Origin: Sciurus carolinensis
Taxonomy: Eukaryota; Chordata; Mammalia; Rodentia; Sciuridae
Length of the DNA stretch: 64,000 bases
NCBI RefSeq assembly: GCF_902686445.1
Contig: NC_062227.1
Coordinates: forward strand, 19,667,678-19,731,677
Direction of reading: 5' to 3'
Shown: piece by piece, positions 46,250 through 55,206 of the stretch
How positions within the stretch are numbered: the stretch's first letter is position 1
Layout: each line of letters opens with the position of its first letter
Notes under the pieces: model-generated
Told to the model about the DNA's origin: nothing
Databases searched by the model: none
What the model saw: the letters and a program-made list of their open reading frames with translations, nothing else
Program-made: the position numbers and the translations under genes

Positions 46250-47692
46250 ATGGGAGCTTCACTCTCAACAGTATTGCCAGGTTCACCACTAGCCTGCATA
46301 CTGAAAAACTGGGACAAATTTGACCCACAGACACTCAAGAAAAAGCGCCTCATTTTCTTCTGCCGCCAGGCCTGGCCTCAATACAAACTCTCTGATGGAG
46401 AATCTTGGCCACCAGAGGGAAGTACAAATTTTAATACCATTTTACAGCTTGATATATTTTGCAAAAGGGAAGGAAAATGGTGTGAGGTACCTTATGTTCT
46501 AATCTTCTTTATTCTAAGGGAAAACCCCAAATTATGCCAACAATGTAAAATAGATTCAGCCAGAACCACTACTGTAAAGGAAGAAAGCCTTAAAGAGTCA
46601 CCTACTGAGGGAAAGGAATTTTCTGCTAAAGTCCATCAGCAGGCCTCCTGTCCTCCATACCCTGGTCCTTCTCCATCTGCCCCAGTGGACAGATCAAATG
46701 TACTACCTCTCCAGGAGATGCCAGGAGGAGAATTTGGACCAATTAAAGTATACAACCCCTTCTCCCTCCAAGACCTAAGACAGATAAAAACAGACCTAGG
46801 GAAATTTTCAGAAGATCCAGATAAATATATTGAGGTGTTTCAAAACCTATGCCAGGTGTTTGACCTCACCTGGAAAGATATTATCCTGTTACTTAACCAG
46901 ACTTTAACCTGCAATGAGAAGGAAGCCACCCTGAAAGCAGCTGAACAATTTGGGGATGACCTACACCTTGCTCATGCCCCAGGAGCCCAAACTAGATCTA
47001 AACCCAACTATCCATCGGGAGCACAGGCAGTTCCAAGAAATGACCCCGACTGGGACCCAAACGATGAACAGGATGCTTGGAAGATCAGACACTTCCAGAT
47101 GTTAGTCCTTGAGGCCCTTAGGAGAATCAAACAGAAGCCTATTAACTATTCTAAGGTTTCTGAAATTATACAAGGTCCCAAAGAAAGCCCGGCTATTTTC
47201 ATGGAGAAACTCAGGGAGGCAATGAGAAAACACACCACCGTGGATCCTGAATCCACAGAGGGCCATTTACTTTTAAAGGACAAATTTATCATTCAGTCGG
47301 CCCCAGACATTCGGAGGAAATTACAAAAATTGGCATATGGCCCTGATCAATCCTTAGATGATATCCTCCGACTTGCAACTTCCGTTTTTTATAATCGAGA
47401 TGTAGAGGAAAAGAAGGAAAAAGAGTGTAGAGACAGAAGAAAAACTGAAGCGCTGGTCTTAGCCCTAAGAGGAGTTAGCTTCCCGGGTGATGAAGAAAGA
47501 AAACAGAATGTACCTCAGGCCACAAAAGGGATTTGTTTCCGTTGTGGAAAGGAGGGACATTTCAGACAGGAATGTCCCCAAGCCAAACGGCCACCACCAA
47601 AGCCCTGCCCCAAGTGTCAAGGCAATCATTGGAAAAGTGACTGTCCTCAGGGGCGTAGGTCCTTGAGGCCAGACTCTTCCACACAGGCCTGA
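46250..47692 (+). CDS. gag: Gag polyprotein, intact 480-codon frame
   Basis: Structural polyprotein that would assemble virions at the plasma membrane. It starts MGASLS, a myristoylation-type N-terminus (matrix). A PSAP late-domain motif lies at residues 142-145. Capsid starts around residues 163-170 (GPIKVYNPFSLQDLRQIK). The major homology region is at about 308-327 (QGPKESPAIFMEKLREA). A charged stretch at 385-400 leads into nucleocapsid, which has two zinc knuckles: C429-X2-C-X4-H-X4-C442 and a second CX2CX3HX4C at 453-465 (one residue shorter than standard). The stop is TGA at 47690-47692, in the same frame as pro-pol. The start is the first ATG after the leader and carries the Gly needed for myristoylation. 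No internal stop or frameshift is seen. Confidence 0.93.
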   Translation: MGASLSTVLPGSPLACILKNWDKFDPQTLKKKRLIFFCRQAWPQYKLSDGESWPPEGSTNFNTILQLDIFCKREGKWCEVPYVLIFFILRENPKLCQQCKIDSARTTTVKEESLKESPTEGKEFSAKVHQQASCPPYPGPSPSAPVDRSNVLPLQEMPGGEFGPIKVYNPFSLQDLRQIKTDLGKFSEDPDKYIEVFQNLCQVFDLTWKDIILLLNQTLTCNEKEATLKAAEQFGDDLHLAHAPGAQTRSKPNYPSGAQAVPRNDPDWDPNDEQDAWKIRHFQMLVLEALRRIKQKPINYSKVSEIIQGPKESPAIFMEKLREAMRKHTTVDPESTEGHLLLKDKFIIQSAPDIRRKLQKLAYGPDQSLDDILRLATSVFYNRDVEEKKEKECRDRRKTEALVLALRGVSFPGDEERKQNVPQATKGICFRCGKEGHFRQECPQAKRPPPKPCPKCQGNHWKSDCPQGRRSLRPDSSTQA

Positions 47693-47706
47693 CGGGGCCC
47701 GGGGCC
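47690..47706 (+). promoter_or_regulatory. gag-pro stop codon in read-through arrangement
   Basis: TGA followed directly by CGGGGCCCGGGGCC in the same frame, which then stays open into protease. Gammaretroviruses make Gag-Pol by suppressing the gag stop; a TGA-C context and strong GC-rich downstream structure fit that. Function is inferred. Confidence 0.6.
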
Positions 47707-49195
47707 AATTCTAATGGCTCCCGTAACTCCTTTCACTACGCATGAGCCCCGGGTATGCTTCTCCATAGGGAGCCAAGAGGTCAACTTCCTCTTAGATACT
47801 GGCGCTAGTTTTTCAGTGCTCACCTCTTATCCTGGACCTCTCTCCTCTAATACTATAACGGTGCAAGGGGTGTCTGGACGGCCTATTACCAGAAAGTTTA
47901 CTCCCCCACTGAGTTGTGAGTGGGATGGGATGATGTTTTCTCATGCATTCCTGATAGTGCCAGAATGCCCTACCCCTCTATTGGGAAGGGATTTACTTTC
48001 AAAACTTCAGACTTCCATTACAATGAATTTGGGACCACAAGGATCATTATGTTTACCTCTACTAGAATGTGATATAAACCCTGAGGTATGGGCCACTGAA
48101 GGCAAGATTGGACGGGCAAAAAGAGCAATCCCAGTTAAAATAGTCTTAAAGGATCCCTCTGTCTTTCCACATCAGAGACAATACCCGCTACGCCCAGAAG
48201 CAAAAAAGGGCTTATTAAAAATCATCCAGAACCTCAAACAGCAGAAACTTTTAGTACCTTGTAACAGCCCATGCAATACACCAATTTTGGGAGTTCAAAA
48301 ATCAAATGGGGAATGGCGTTTAGTCCAAGACCTCAGAATAATTAATGAAGCAGTTGTTCCCCTCCACCCAGTAGTTCCTAATCCATATACTCTGCTATCT
48401 GAGATTCCAGCAACTGCTGCTTGGTTTACTGTGTTAGATTTAAAAGATGCCTTCTTTTGCATACCTCTGGATTCTCAGTCTCAGTATCTGTTTGCCTTTG
48501 AGGAACCAGATAGTGGATCTCAACTAACCTGGTCAGTACTCCCCCAAGGATTTAGAGATAGCCCCCACCTATTTGGACATCAAAAAGGAATAGATGAAAT
48601 AGCAGAAGGCAATAGACGAGCAGATCAGCAAGTCAAAGAGGCTGCTAAGGGAACTTTGCAACAAATAGCGACTTTAGCCCCTTTGATATGGACAGGCCCT
48701 CCCCCAGAGATAAGGCCCCAATACACCCAGGAGGAAACACAGCAGGCTTTATCTAGAGGAGGTAACCTCTTGCCCTCTGGGTGGATTCAAATGGAAGATA
48801 ACAAACTCTACTTACCTGCTAACTCCCAGTGGAAGATTTTACACACCCTACATCAATCCTTCCATCTGGGAGAAGAAAACACTCTCAAATTAACTCAAGA
48901 GATATTTGAAGGGAAACATATTTCAAAAACAATCCAACAAATAGTCAAAGCCTGTGAAACGTGCCAAAGGAATAACCCCCTTAACTCTACCAAAAAGCCC
49001 CCAAGGCTACAAAGAACAGGACAATTCCCTGGAGAAGACTGGCAACTTGATTTTACTCACATGCCAAAAAGTAATGGATTTCAATATTTATTGGTTATGG
49101 TAGATACATTTACAGGGTGGACTGAGGCCTATCCCTCCAGAACTGAACAGGCAGGAGAAGTAGTCAAAGCCTTATTACAGGAAATAATTCCTTGA
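47693..49195 (+). CDS. pro-pol: Pro-Pol, internally deleted, ends at premature stop
   Basis: The frame is open from the gag stop; the first ATG is 47714. From that ATG, the protease has NFLLDTGASFSV (residues 24-35) and LLGRDLL. RT fingers and palm follow (NGEWRLVQDLRIIN, then AWFTVLDLKDAFFCIPLD with the first catalytic Asp, then LPQGFRDSPHLFG). Immediately after this the sequence becomes the end of RNase H (GHQKGIDEIAEGNRRAD, near 48577). The second RT motif (the YxDD region), the connection and almost all of RNase H are absent without loss of frame. Integrase follows with the HHCC zinc domain (HQSFH ... CETC) and the first catalytic Asp (WQLDFTHMP). A TGA at 49193-49195 ends the frame inside the catalytic core. 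Confidence 0.9.
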   Translation, partial: RGPGPILMAPVTPFTTHEPRVCFSIGSQEVNFLLDTGASFSVLTSYPGPLSSNTITVQGVSGRPITRKFTPPLSCEWDGMMFSHAFLIVPECPTPLLGRDLLSKLQTSITMNLGPQGSLCLPLLECDINPEVWATEGKIGRAKRAIPVKIVLKDPSVFPHQRQYPLRPEAKKGLLKIIQNLKQQKLLVPCNSPCNTPILGVQKSNGEWRLVQDLRIINEAVVPLHPVVPNPYTLLSEIPATAAWFTVLDLKDAFFCIPLDSQSQYLFAFEEPDSGSQLTWSVLPQGFRDSPHLFGHQKGIDEIAEGNRRADQQVKEAAKGTLQQIATLAPLIWTGPPPEIRPQYTQEETQQALSRGGNLLPSGWIQMEDNKLYLPANSQWKILHTLHQSFHLGEENTLKLTQEIFEGKHISKTIQQIVKACETCQRNNPLNSTKKPPRLQRTGQFPGEDWQLDFTHMPKSNGFQYLLVMVDTFTGWTEAYPSRTEQAGEVVKALLQEIIP

Positions 49196-49891
49196 TTTGG
49201 TCTGCCCCGCAGCCTCCAAAGTGACAATGGAGCTGCTTTCAAGGCTGCTGTCACTCAGGGAATATCCAAAGCCTTAGGCATAAAGTACCATCTCCACTGT
49301 GCATGGAGGCCCCAGTCCTCAGGAAAGGTAGAAAAAACTAATGACATCCTAAAAAGGCACCTAAGAAAACTCACTCAAGAAACTCACTACCCATGGCCTA
49401 AAATGCTTCCTCTAGCCCTACTCAGAATCAGGAATACCCCCAAAACATTAGGGCTCAGCCCATTTGAGCTCCTATATGGAAGACCATTCCTAAGAAATGA
49501 TATCCTTAAAGATCAGGAAACTGCAGAATTAGTGGCTCATATCACAAAGTTGGCCAAATTTCAAACTGAGATCTGTAAATACCCTGCATCTGAGCCAATC
49601 ACTTCTCCACCTCTGTATGAGCCTGGAGATCTAGTCATGATAAAAACCGTACCTTCAAGTTCTCCAAATTTAGACCCTATTTGGAAAGGACCTTTTCCTG
49701 TAATCTTATCTACCCCCTCTGCAGTAAAAGTGCTGGGACAAGAGAACTGGATTCACCACTCTCGAGTTAAAGCCTGCCATCCTGAGTCGACTCCCAAAGA
49801 AACTTCCTCCCAAGGAACTGAGGAGCGATACTCCTGCACTCCAATAGAAGACCTAAAATATCTCTTCTGCAGAGACAATGGTGATATGTAA
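49196..49891 (+). pseudogene. pol: Pol integrase C-terminal part beyond in-frame stop
   Basis: Same frame as pro-pol, open from just after the TGA to 49891. It carries the other two catalytic integrase acids in context (SLQSDNGAAF and PQSSGKVEKTN), and the C-terminal GPF-type domain typical of class I elements (LDPIWKGPFPVILS, then NWIHHSRVKAC). An ATG-initiated part starts at 49403 (162 codons). The 3' end overlaps the start of env in another frame, as in simple retroviruses. No translation start is expected for this part; it is the broken tail of pol. Confidence 0.9.
49861..49872 (+). other. env splice acceptor candidate
   Basis: TCTCTTCTGCAG with AG at 49871-49872, five bases before the env ATG at 49878. 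A second possible acceptor (TTTATTATTGTAG) ends near 49922 inside env. Confidence 0.5.
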
Positions 49892-51296
49892 ACTTTTCTT
49901 CTTCTCTTTCTTTATTATTGTAGGCAGATCCACTGAAACTAATTCTTTCCTAAATTGGGCCCAGCAATATGCCACTAAATTACAAAAAGATAATTGCTGG
50001 ATATGTGGACTATTACCCCTTTCCAGCACCTCTGGACTACCTTGGTGGGTATCTCCTTTACAGGGAAATGACTGGACAAATTTACAGTCCTTAATATTAG
50101 AACAAAGGAAGGAAAGACCCTCCTTACAAACTGCTACTCGTGCCAATATTAGCTTATGGCCTATTAATGAAACTCTATCACTACCAGGTCATAAAAAGGC
50201 TTTCACTTTAGAGCAAACCAATGTTCAAATTTCTACGGCTGTTAAGTCACATGCGGGCCCATTCACTTCTAACTCTCCACCACCGCCACCCATATGTCAC
50301 AGATACAAAGACGGTTATTATCAGGTTTGGGATGGAAATTTATGGCTTACACCCACCATTGGGCATCTAAACCAAAAGGCCCCAATCTGTTGGGAACAAC
50401 ATAACCATACTTATGATATATGGCCTAATAGTACTCGAGAATTAGGATGGACCCCAGAGTCACAATGCCAACAAATTGTAATTTTACAAGCCAATGATTG
50501 GTTTGGAACTAATTGGCTCTCTAGGCCTGAAATTAGCTGGCCAGCACCCCATGGGACACAATGGATATGTGGAACTAACTTATGGCCCTGGCTTCCCCCA
50601 GGCTGGATAGGAAGATGTACTATTGGGTACCCCTGGATGCAAGGGAGATGGACCCCAAGTATAGAACAGCCAGCAAATCTCCCCAATCTCAAACATAGAT
50701 GGGGACGATCTGTTTTTCGTTGGTATGATCATTTAGCTTCAATGTTTATCCCACAAATTGGTTTAGAAAGTGTAATGTGGCATGTGGAGACCCTAAACAA
50801 TTATACCCAAACCGCCCTCCATGATGTTGGAGAAAGCATTTCTCTCCTTAATACAGAAGTGACACTCATGAGGAAAGCTGTCTTACAAAACCGGATGGCT
50901 TTAGACATCCTCACTGCAGCCCAAGGCGGTACTTGTGCTATTGTTAGAACTGAATGCTGTGTTTACATCCCTGACAACTCTAACAATGTAACTAACATCC
51001 TTAAAGATTTACATTCTCAGATAGAGGCCATGTCCTCTCCAGACTCATCATGGGAACAAATTCTTAGTTCCTGGTTCTCTGGTACCTCCTGGTGGAAAAC
51101 ATTATTAGTCTCTATAATCATCATCATACTCATTGGTGTGTTCCTATGCTGTGGCATTTACTGTTGCATTAATCTTATCCCAGTACTCATAACTTCTTGT
51201 TTCTCTTATAGACCGCCCATCTCTCAAATGACCCTCCAACCTATCACTCTTCAACCAGACTTTTACCATGGACCCCTCGATCGACCCGATTTATAA
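49878..51296 (+). CDS. env: Envelope glycoprotein, intact 472-codon frame
   Basis: A hydrophobic signal peptide is visible at residues 1-16 (CKLFFFSFFIIVG). CWIC, a CxxC-type motif, is at 40-43, unusually close to the N-terminus. A proline-rich stretch lies at 133-138. Conserved-looking Cys/Trp blocks include GTQWICGTNLWPWLPPGWIG (226-245). Six N-glycosylation sequons occur (N90, N97, N176, N184, N308, N370). A TM ectodomain with an immunosuppressive-domain-like stretch (VLQNRMALDILTAAQGG, 335-351) is followed by CX6CC at 353-361. The membrane span is about 408-430 with a short tail. I see no RX(K/R)R furin site and no clear hydrophobic fusion peptide at the expected SU-TM boundary (about 270-300). 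The length is shorter than the roughly 540-650 usual for gammaretroviral Env. No stop or frameshift is seen. Confidence 0.9.
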   Translation: MVICKLFFFSFFIIVGRSTETNSFLNWAQQYATKLQKDNCWICGLLPLSSTSGLPWWVSPLQGNDWTNLQSLILEQRKERPSLQTATRANISLWPINETLSLPGHKKAFTLEQTNVQISTAVKSHAGPFTSNSPPPPPICHRYKDGYYQVWDGNLWLTPTIGHLNQKAPICWEQHNHTYDIWPNSTRELGWTPESQCQQIVILQANDWFGTNWLSRPEISWPAPHGTQWICGTNLWPWLPPGWIGRCTIGYPWMQGRWTPSIEQPANLPNLKHRWGRSVFRWYDHLASMFIPQIGLESVMWHVETLNNYTQTALHDVGESISLLNTEVTLMRKAVLQNRMALDILTAAQGGTCAIVRTECCVYIPDNSNNVTNILKDLHSQIEAMSSPDSSWEQILSSWFSGTSWWKTLLVSIIIIILIGVFLCCGIYCCINLIPVLITSCFSYRPPISQMTLQPITLQPDFYHGPLDRPDL

Positions 51297-51398
51297 AAAG
51301 GAACTCCAAGCTGCTTGCCCCTCGCCGTCCACTTTCAGCTCGAAGAAGTCAGAGCGGTCATCGACCCCCTTCCCCAGCAGCATGGAGTTCCTAAGATT

Positions 51399-51409
51399 AG
51401 AGGGGGGAA
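51399..51409 (+). other. polypurine tract
   Basis: The purine run GAGGGGGGAA directly precedes the 3' LTR TG and would prime plus-strand DNA synthesis. Confidence 0.85.
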
Positions 51410-51951
51410 TGAAGCCAGAATTGGGGACAGGCAGTTAGTGTAGAAATAGGAAATCGGGTCAGATCAAGAAAATAGAGGCCATCAAGCCATCTGCCTCTGG
51501 AAGTTGGAGACTGCAATGGGAGAATGGAATGTCAAGGACCTGCAGAGCCCATTGATAACCAAATTCACCTGCCCTTGTCAGAGACTACAGGCAGGAAAGT
51601 GCTGATTAATGCCCCCTGGGCCCTTGCCTGTCTGAATCCCTTTGACCCTCCCCCTGCCCCATCCGTCTCTCACCTTTTACATCTCACCTGCAAACCAGGC
51701 CTAATCCCGCAGGCAGGAAGGGAAGAGATAAGGGGAAAGAATGGGAGAATGAAACCCATAAAAAGAACGAGATTTGCTCATCCCACGGATTCCGCCTTTG
51801 GGTCCCCTTCTTCCACCCGGGAGAAGTCTGCTTTTCCTTTTCTTTAATAAAGCTGCATTTTCCACTCTACATTTGCCTCGGCGTGCTTCTCCGGCGTTAT
51901 ACTTCAACACCTGAGGAAGCAGGACTCGTCACCGGGTAAAAAGCGGTATCA
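51410..51951 (+). repeat. 3' LTR of young provirus
   Basis: 542 bp; TATA-like CATAAAAA near 51757 and AATAAA at 51846-51851. At four of its five differences from the 5' LTR this copy has CpG where the 5' copy has TpG or CpA. It is followed by the TSD ATAG at 51952-51955. Confidence 0.95.
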
Positions 51952-51955
51952 ATAG

Positions 51956-52250
51956 GTTAGATCACACTAAGAGTTTTATAAATTGTCCCAAGTCATATGT
52001 GAAAATTAACATTAATAAACTAAAACAGAGTATTAGAAACAAACTTTTGAAGCCCTTTTACATAAAGAACAGTTGATAGTCTGAACTAGAAAAAGGAACT
52101 TGGGACATCAAAGATTCTAGTTAATGAAGTCATTTTTCCACTTGTGCCTGATTTTACCCGAAGGTATATGAAGGACACTTTATCACACATGATAAATTAT
52201 AAAGAGAACTCAGTAGTAAACCAAGTATAAACTAATGGCATACTTTTCTT
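51956..52250. other. unique spacer between two proviruses
   Basis: About 300 bp with nothing recognised, ending at the left TSD CTAGGT of the next provirus. Confidence 0.5.
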
Positions 52251-52256
52251 CTAGGT

Positions 52257-52580
52257 TGTTGGGAGAAATCCTAGTTCTTGGCTGACAGCAGTGAATGTGT
52301 CAAATATGTAAGAAAAACTTGCAGGGAGGAGTGCTCTACTTCTCCTACCTAGGAAAGTAAATAACTGCCCCAAGTTGATTAGATGTTACCAAGGGAACCC
52401 GTATAGTAACCTGGCGATATGATTCCCCCGTGGCACATTGTGATTGGACTAGAAGCCTATAAAATGTATGACTGCTTCCAAAATAAATGAGTTTGCAGGC
52501 TGCTTCCACCCATCTCCCAGAATCTGGAGGTCTTGACTTCATGTCCTTACCAGCATCTGAGCTAGCCTGGCACAACTACA
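52257..52580 (+). repeat. 5' LTR of old provirus
   Basis: 324 bp, TGTTGGGAG start and CACAACTACA end. TATA-like CCTATAAAAT near 52457 and AAATAAATGAG polyadenylation signal near 52482. Its partner is at 63288-63627. Confidence 0.88.
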
Positions 52581-52583
52581 TTT

Positions 52584-52601
52584 TGGCTCCCAATGTGTCT
52601 C
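52584..52601 (+). other. primer-binding site, tRNA-Lys-like
   Basis: TGGCTCCCAATGTGTCTC, three bases after the LTR. It resembles the TGGCGCCCAACGTGGGGC type used with tRNA-Lys1,2 by class II elements, with several changes. Confidence 0.55.
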
Positions 52602-53940
52602 ATCTACTCACACACCTCAGGATTGGTGAGTCCCCCCTGATTTAGTAATGGCCCTTCATGTTTGGTGTGCTTGTGGTCCTGTGAGGGTGAGCACAGGACC
52701 ACTCCACCCCTTTTCTTCCCTGTTCATCTGGATTGTTCTAATTGCTGCTGGCTCAAGTTATACACCCCACCTCCCAGTGGCTCTACTTTCACTTTTGGTT
52801 CTCCTGGAATTCACATAAGGGATTGACCCCCCCAAATTTGGAAACACATCTCCCTTTGTGGAAATTTTTACTGGAGACACCATGCGGACATACAGCCATA
52901 ACATAAGGACTCACAGAAGTTCCCCACTAAACACAAGACATATTGGGTTCTAAACACTTCTCTGTATGTCAGAAGAGAGGCTCCCTTAGTCCCCCCATGG
53001 GTCCCCTATCTTAGGCTTAGGGATACTCATTGCAGGTTACTTTGCAGTCCTTCTCTTTGTTTTGAGAGATTTGTTTACACTAATCTTCCCCCTAAGCAGA
53101 GAGCTCCACAGCTAGCTGCTTTAAAGTCACTTCTCTCACAGCACGAACTTAAAGTGAAACCAAGAGACAATAATCCTTCAGGCCTCTGCTTCAAGCATTG
53201 TAACTTCTAAAGAGAATGAAGCCTATACCAATAACAACAGAGGCCTCCCACTGAGTAACAAAGGTCTCCCGCCATCTGCTCCTCCCCCTCTACACCCTTG
53301 GAATGAATTGACCACTCTCACTCCCTCTGGAGTTCCCTCCGTGAAGCACAGAGTTTTAAAAGGGTCTTATTTTCTCCCAATAATCCATTTGCAGTATAAA
53401 ATGTAGATCTGAAACTTACTGTCTCAGACTATAGAAAAAAGTGAAACAAAACTTTTAGTCCCCCCCCACCCAGGGAAAAATGGTGAAAAAAAGGCAGCAC
53501 AGATAGCAAAAGAGATGCCTCTCCAGCTACTCCTCTTTGTTCTCTGCAAGTAATGGGAAAACAGGACATTCCTAAGCAACCAATTTCGAGAGAGAATTCT
53601 TTCTGGTCCCATTCCTCATGTGCCCCCCCAACCAAATCCCAACAGAAAAGTGAACCAATAGCTCCACCTACTGGAGAAGGATAATCCCCATGGGAGATGT
53701 CTGGTGTGGAGGAAATAACCCTAACCAGCAAAACAGCCTGTGGCATGTCACAGTAAGGAGTATGATATAGCAGCTCCATTTCTCAAGACTAGGAGGAAAT
53801 AATGTTTCATGATTTTCTGCATCCAAATCTGACCTGATTCCCAACCAGAAAAAAAGGGATAAAAAGCCCTAGGCAATTTCCCCCACCTGACTTTGCTGAA
53901 GCCTGCAGCAGGCTCAGTGGTGGACCAACCTGAGAGTGAA
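52602..53940 (+). other. old provirus interior, leader and possible gag region
   Basis: No open frame of note. The stretch near 53270-53330 could encode a proline-rich gag-like segment followed by HPWNELTTLTPSG, but this is too weak to call. A C-rich run lies at 53460-53467. Confidence 0.35.
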
Positions 53941-55150
53941 GAAAAAAAATGTGTCCATTTTAAACTTCTCCTGGGCTGCTATACAAACTCACTGTCTCCC
54001 TCCCTCTCACCCCTTCTCTCTGCCTTCCTCTTTCTCACTGTCTCATGGTATAATTAATGGTCATTATCATTTTTATACTAGGATTCTTATTTTTCTAAAA
54101 TGCTATTTCAAGCTCACAATTTTGATCCTACATACGTAGGTTTATGATTTGTTGATCAATTCTATTTTTTTATCCAATTATAGAGTTATTTTTGAACATC
54201 TTTTACATTTCAATGGAGATAAATGTTAAAAGGCCTTTGCTTTTGTGTTATGTGTATATCATGTTTTCATATTGTCTGTCTATGTGCATGTACATATCAT
54301 GTACATGATACTTAAATTAAGCATGCATAAAATTAAAATTTAAAAAATGAATCCAAATAGTTTTAATTCACGTGATTTAAAAAGGTTCAATTTAAATTGG
54401 GTAAATTATTAAAAGTAAAAGGTCTTTGAAAATAACTTGCAAGTCTCTAGGTGGTCAAACTAAGAAAATTTTGATGTTTATAAATGTCTAGTATCAATTG
54501 TTTCTAGGACTTTTCAACAGGAAAGAGCACATATTGTTTAATACACTTGTCTGATATCTTGGTTTTACAGTAAAATAAATAAATTAGACTTAATATATAC
54601 AAGATTACTCAAATGTGCTTGTTAGAGACATCTGATTAATTTGCAATGTTAAAATGCTAATTATTAAATAACATCGAGTACTCTTAATTCCTTAAATTCA
54701 AGGGAGTAACATACTTAAATGTTATTGGTGTTTTCATAGATTGGCGAATAAAAAGGGTTTAAAATTGCTCTGTGTCATCACTAATAACAAGGTAACTAAG
54801 AGTTAAGTCCTAACAGGTACAATTCTATATACAAAGGGGTCCAAAAATTTCAACTGTATTTCAATTAGAGTACTATAGACAACAAAGTGTTTTATATTGT
54901 TAAAATGGAGTGATTCAACTAAATTTAGAAATTGCATAAGAGTTGTTTCAGGATGCGAACAACAAAGGATCAAGAGATAGGAAAGAAAAAATAAAAGGTT
55001 CTACTTATGGAAATATATTTAGTGAAAAACAAAATGTTTCTGGGTAAGAAAAAGCTTATGTGCTAAACATGAGGGTCTAAGTAAGTGCTAAGACAGTCTG
55101 CGTGTAAGTAAAGGGCAAATTTCAGCAAGTTTGTGTGTAACTAAGATGGT

Positions 55151-55206
<56 letters not shown>

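Larger units (their letters stand above)
44612..51951 (+). mobile_element. young class I (gammaretrovirus-like) endogenous provirus
   Basis: A 7.34-kb provirus: LTR, PBS, splice donor, long leader, gag, pro-pol, env, PPT, LTR. Class I assignment rests on the 4-bp TSD, gag and pro in one frame across a single stop, the gammaretroviral-type MHR, the CX6CC transmembrane Env and the GPF-type integrase end. The LTRs differ at 5 of 542 positions and have no indel, so insertion is recent. gag and env are open. pol has a large in-frame deletion spanning the RT active site and RNase H, and one in-frame stop in integrase, so this copy cannot replicate on its own. Confidence 0.95.

Noticed and set aside
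49193..49195. TGA as selenocysteine or programmed read-through in integrase
   Set aside because: No reason to expect recoding there in retroviral pol; an ordinary disabling substitution is simpler.
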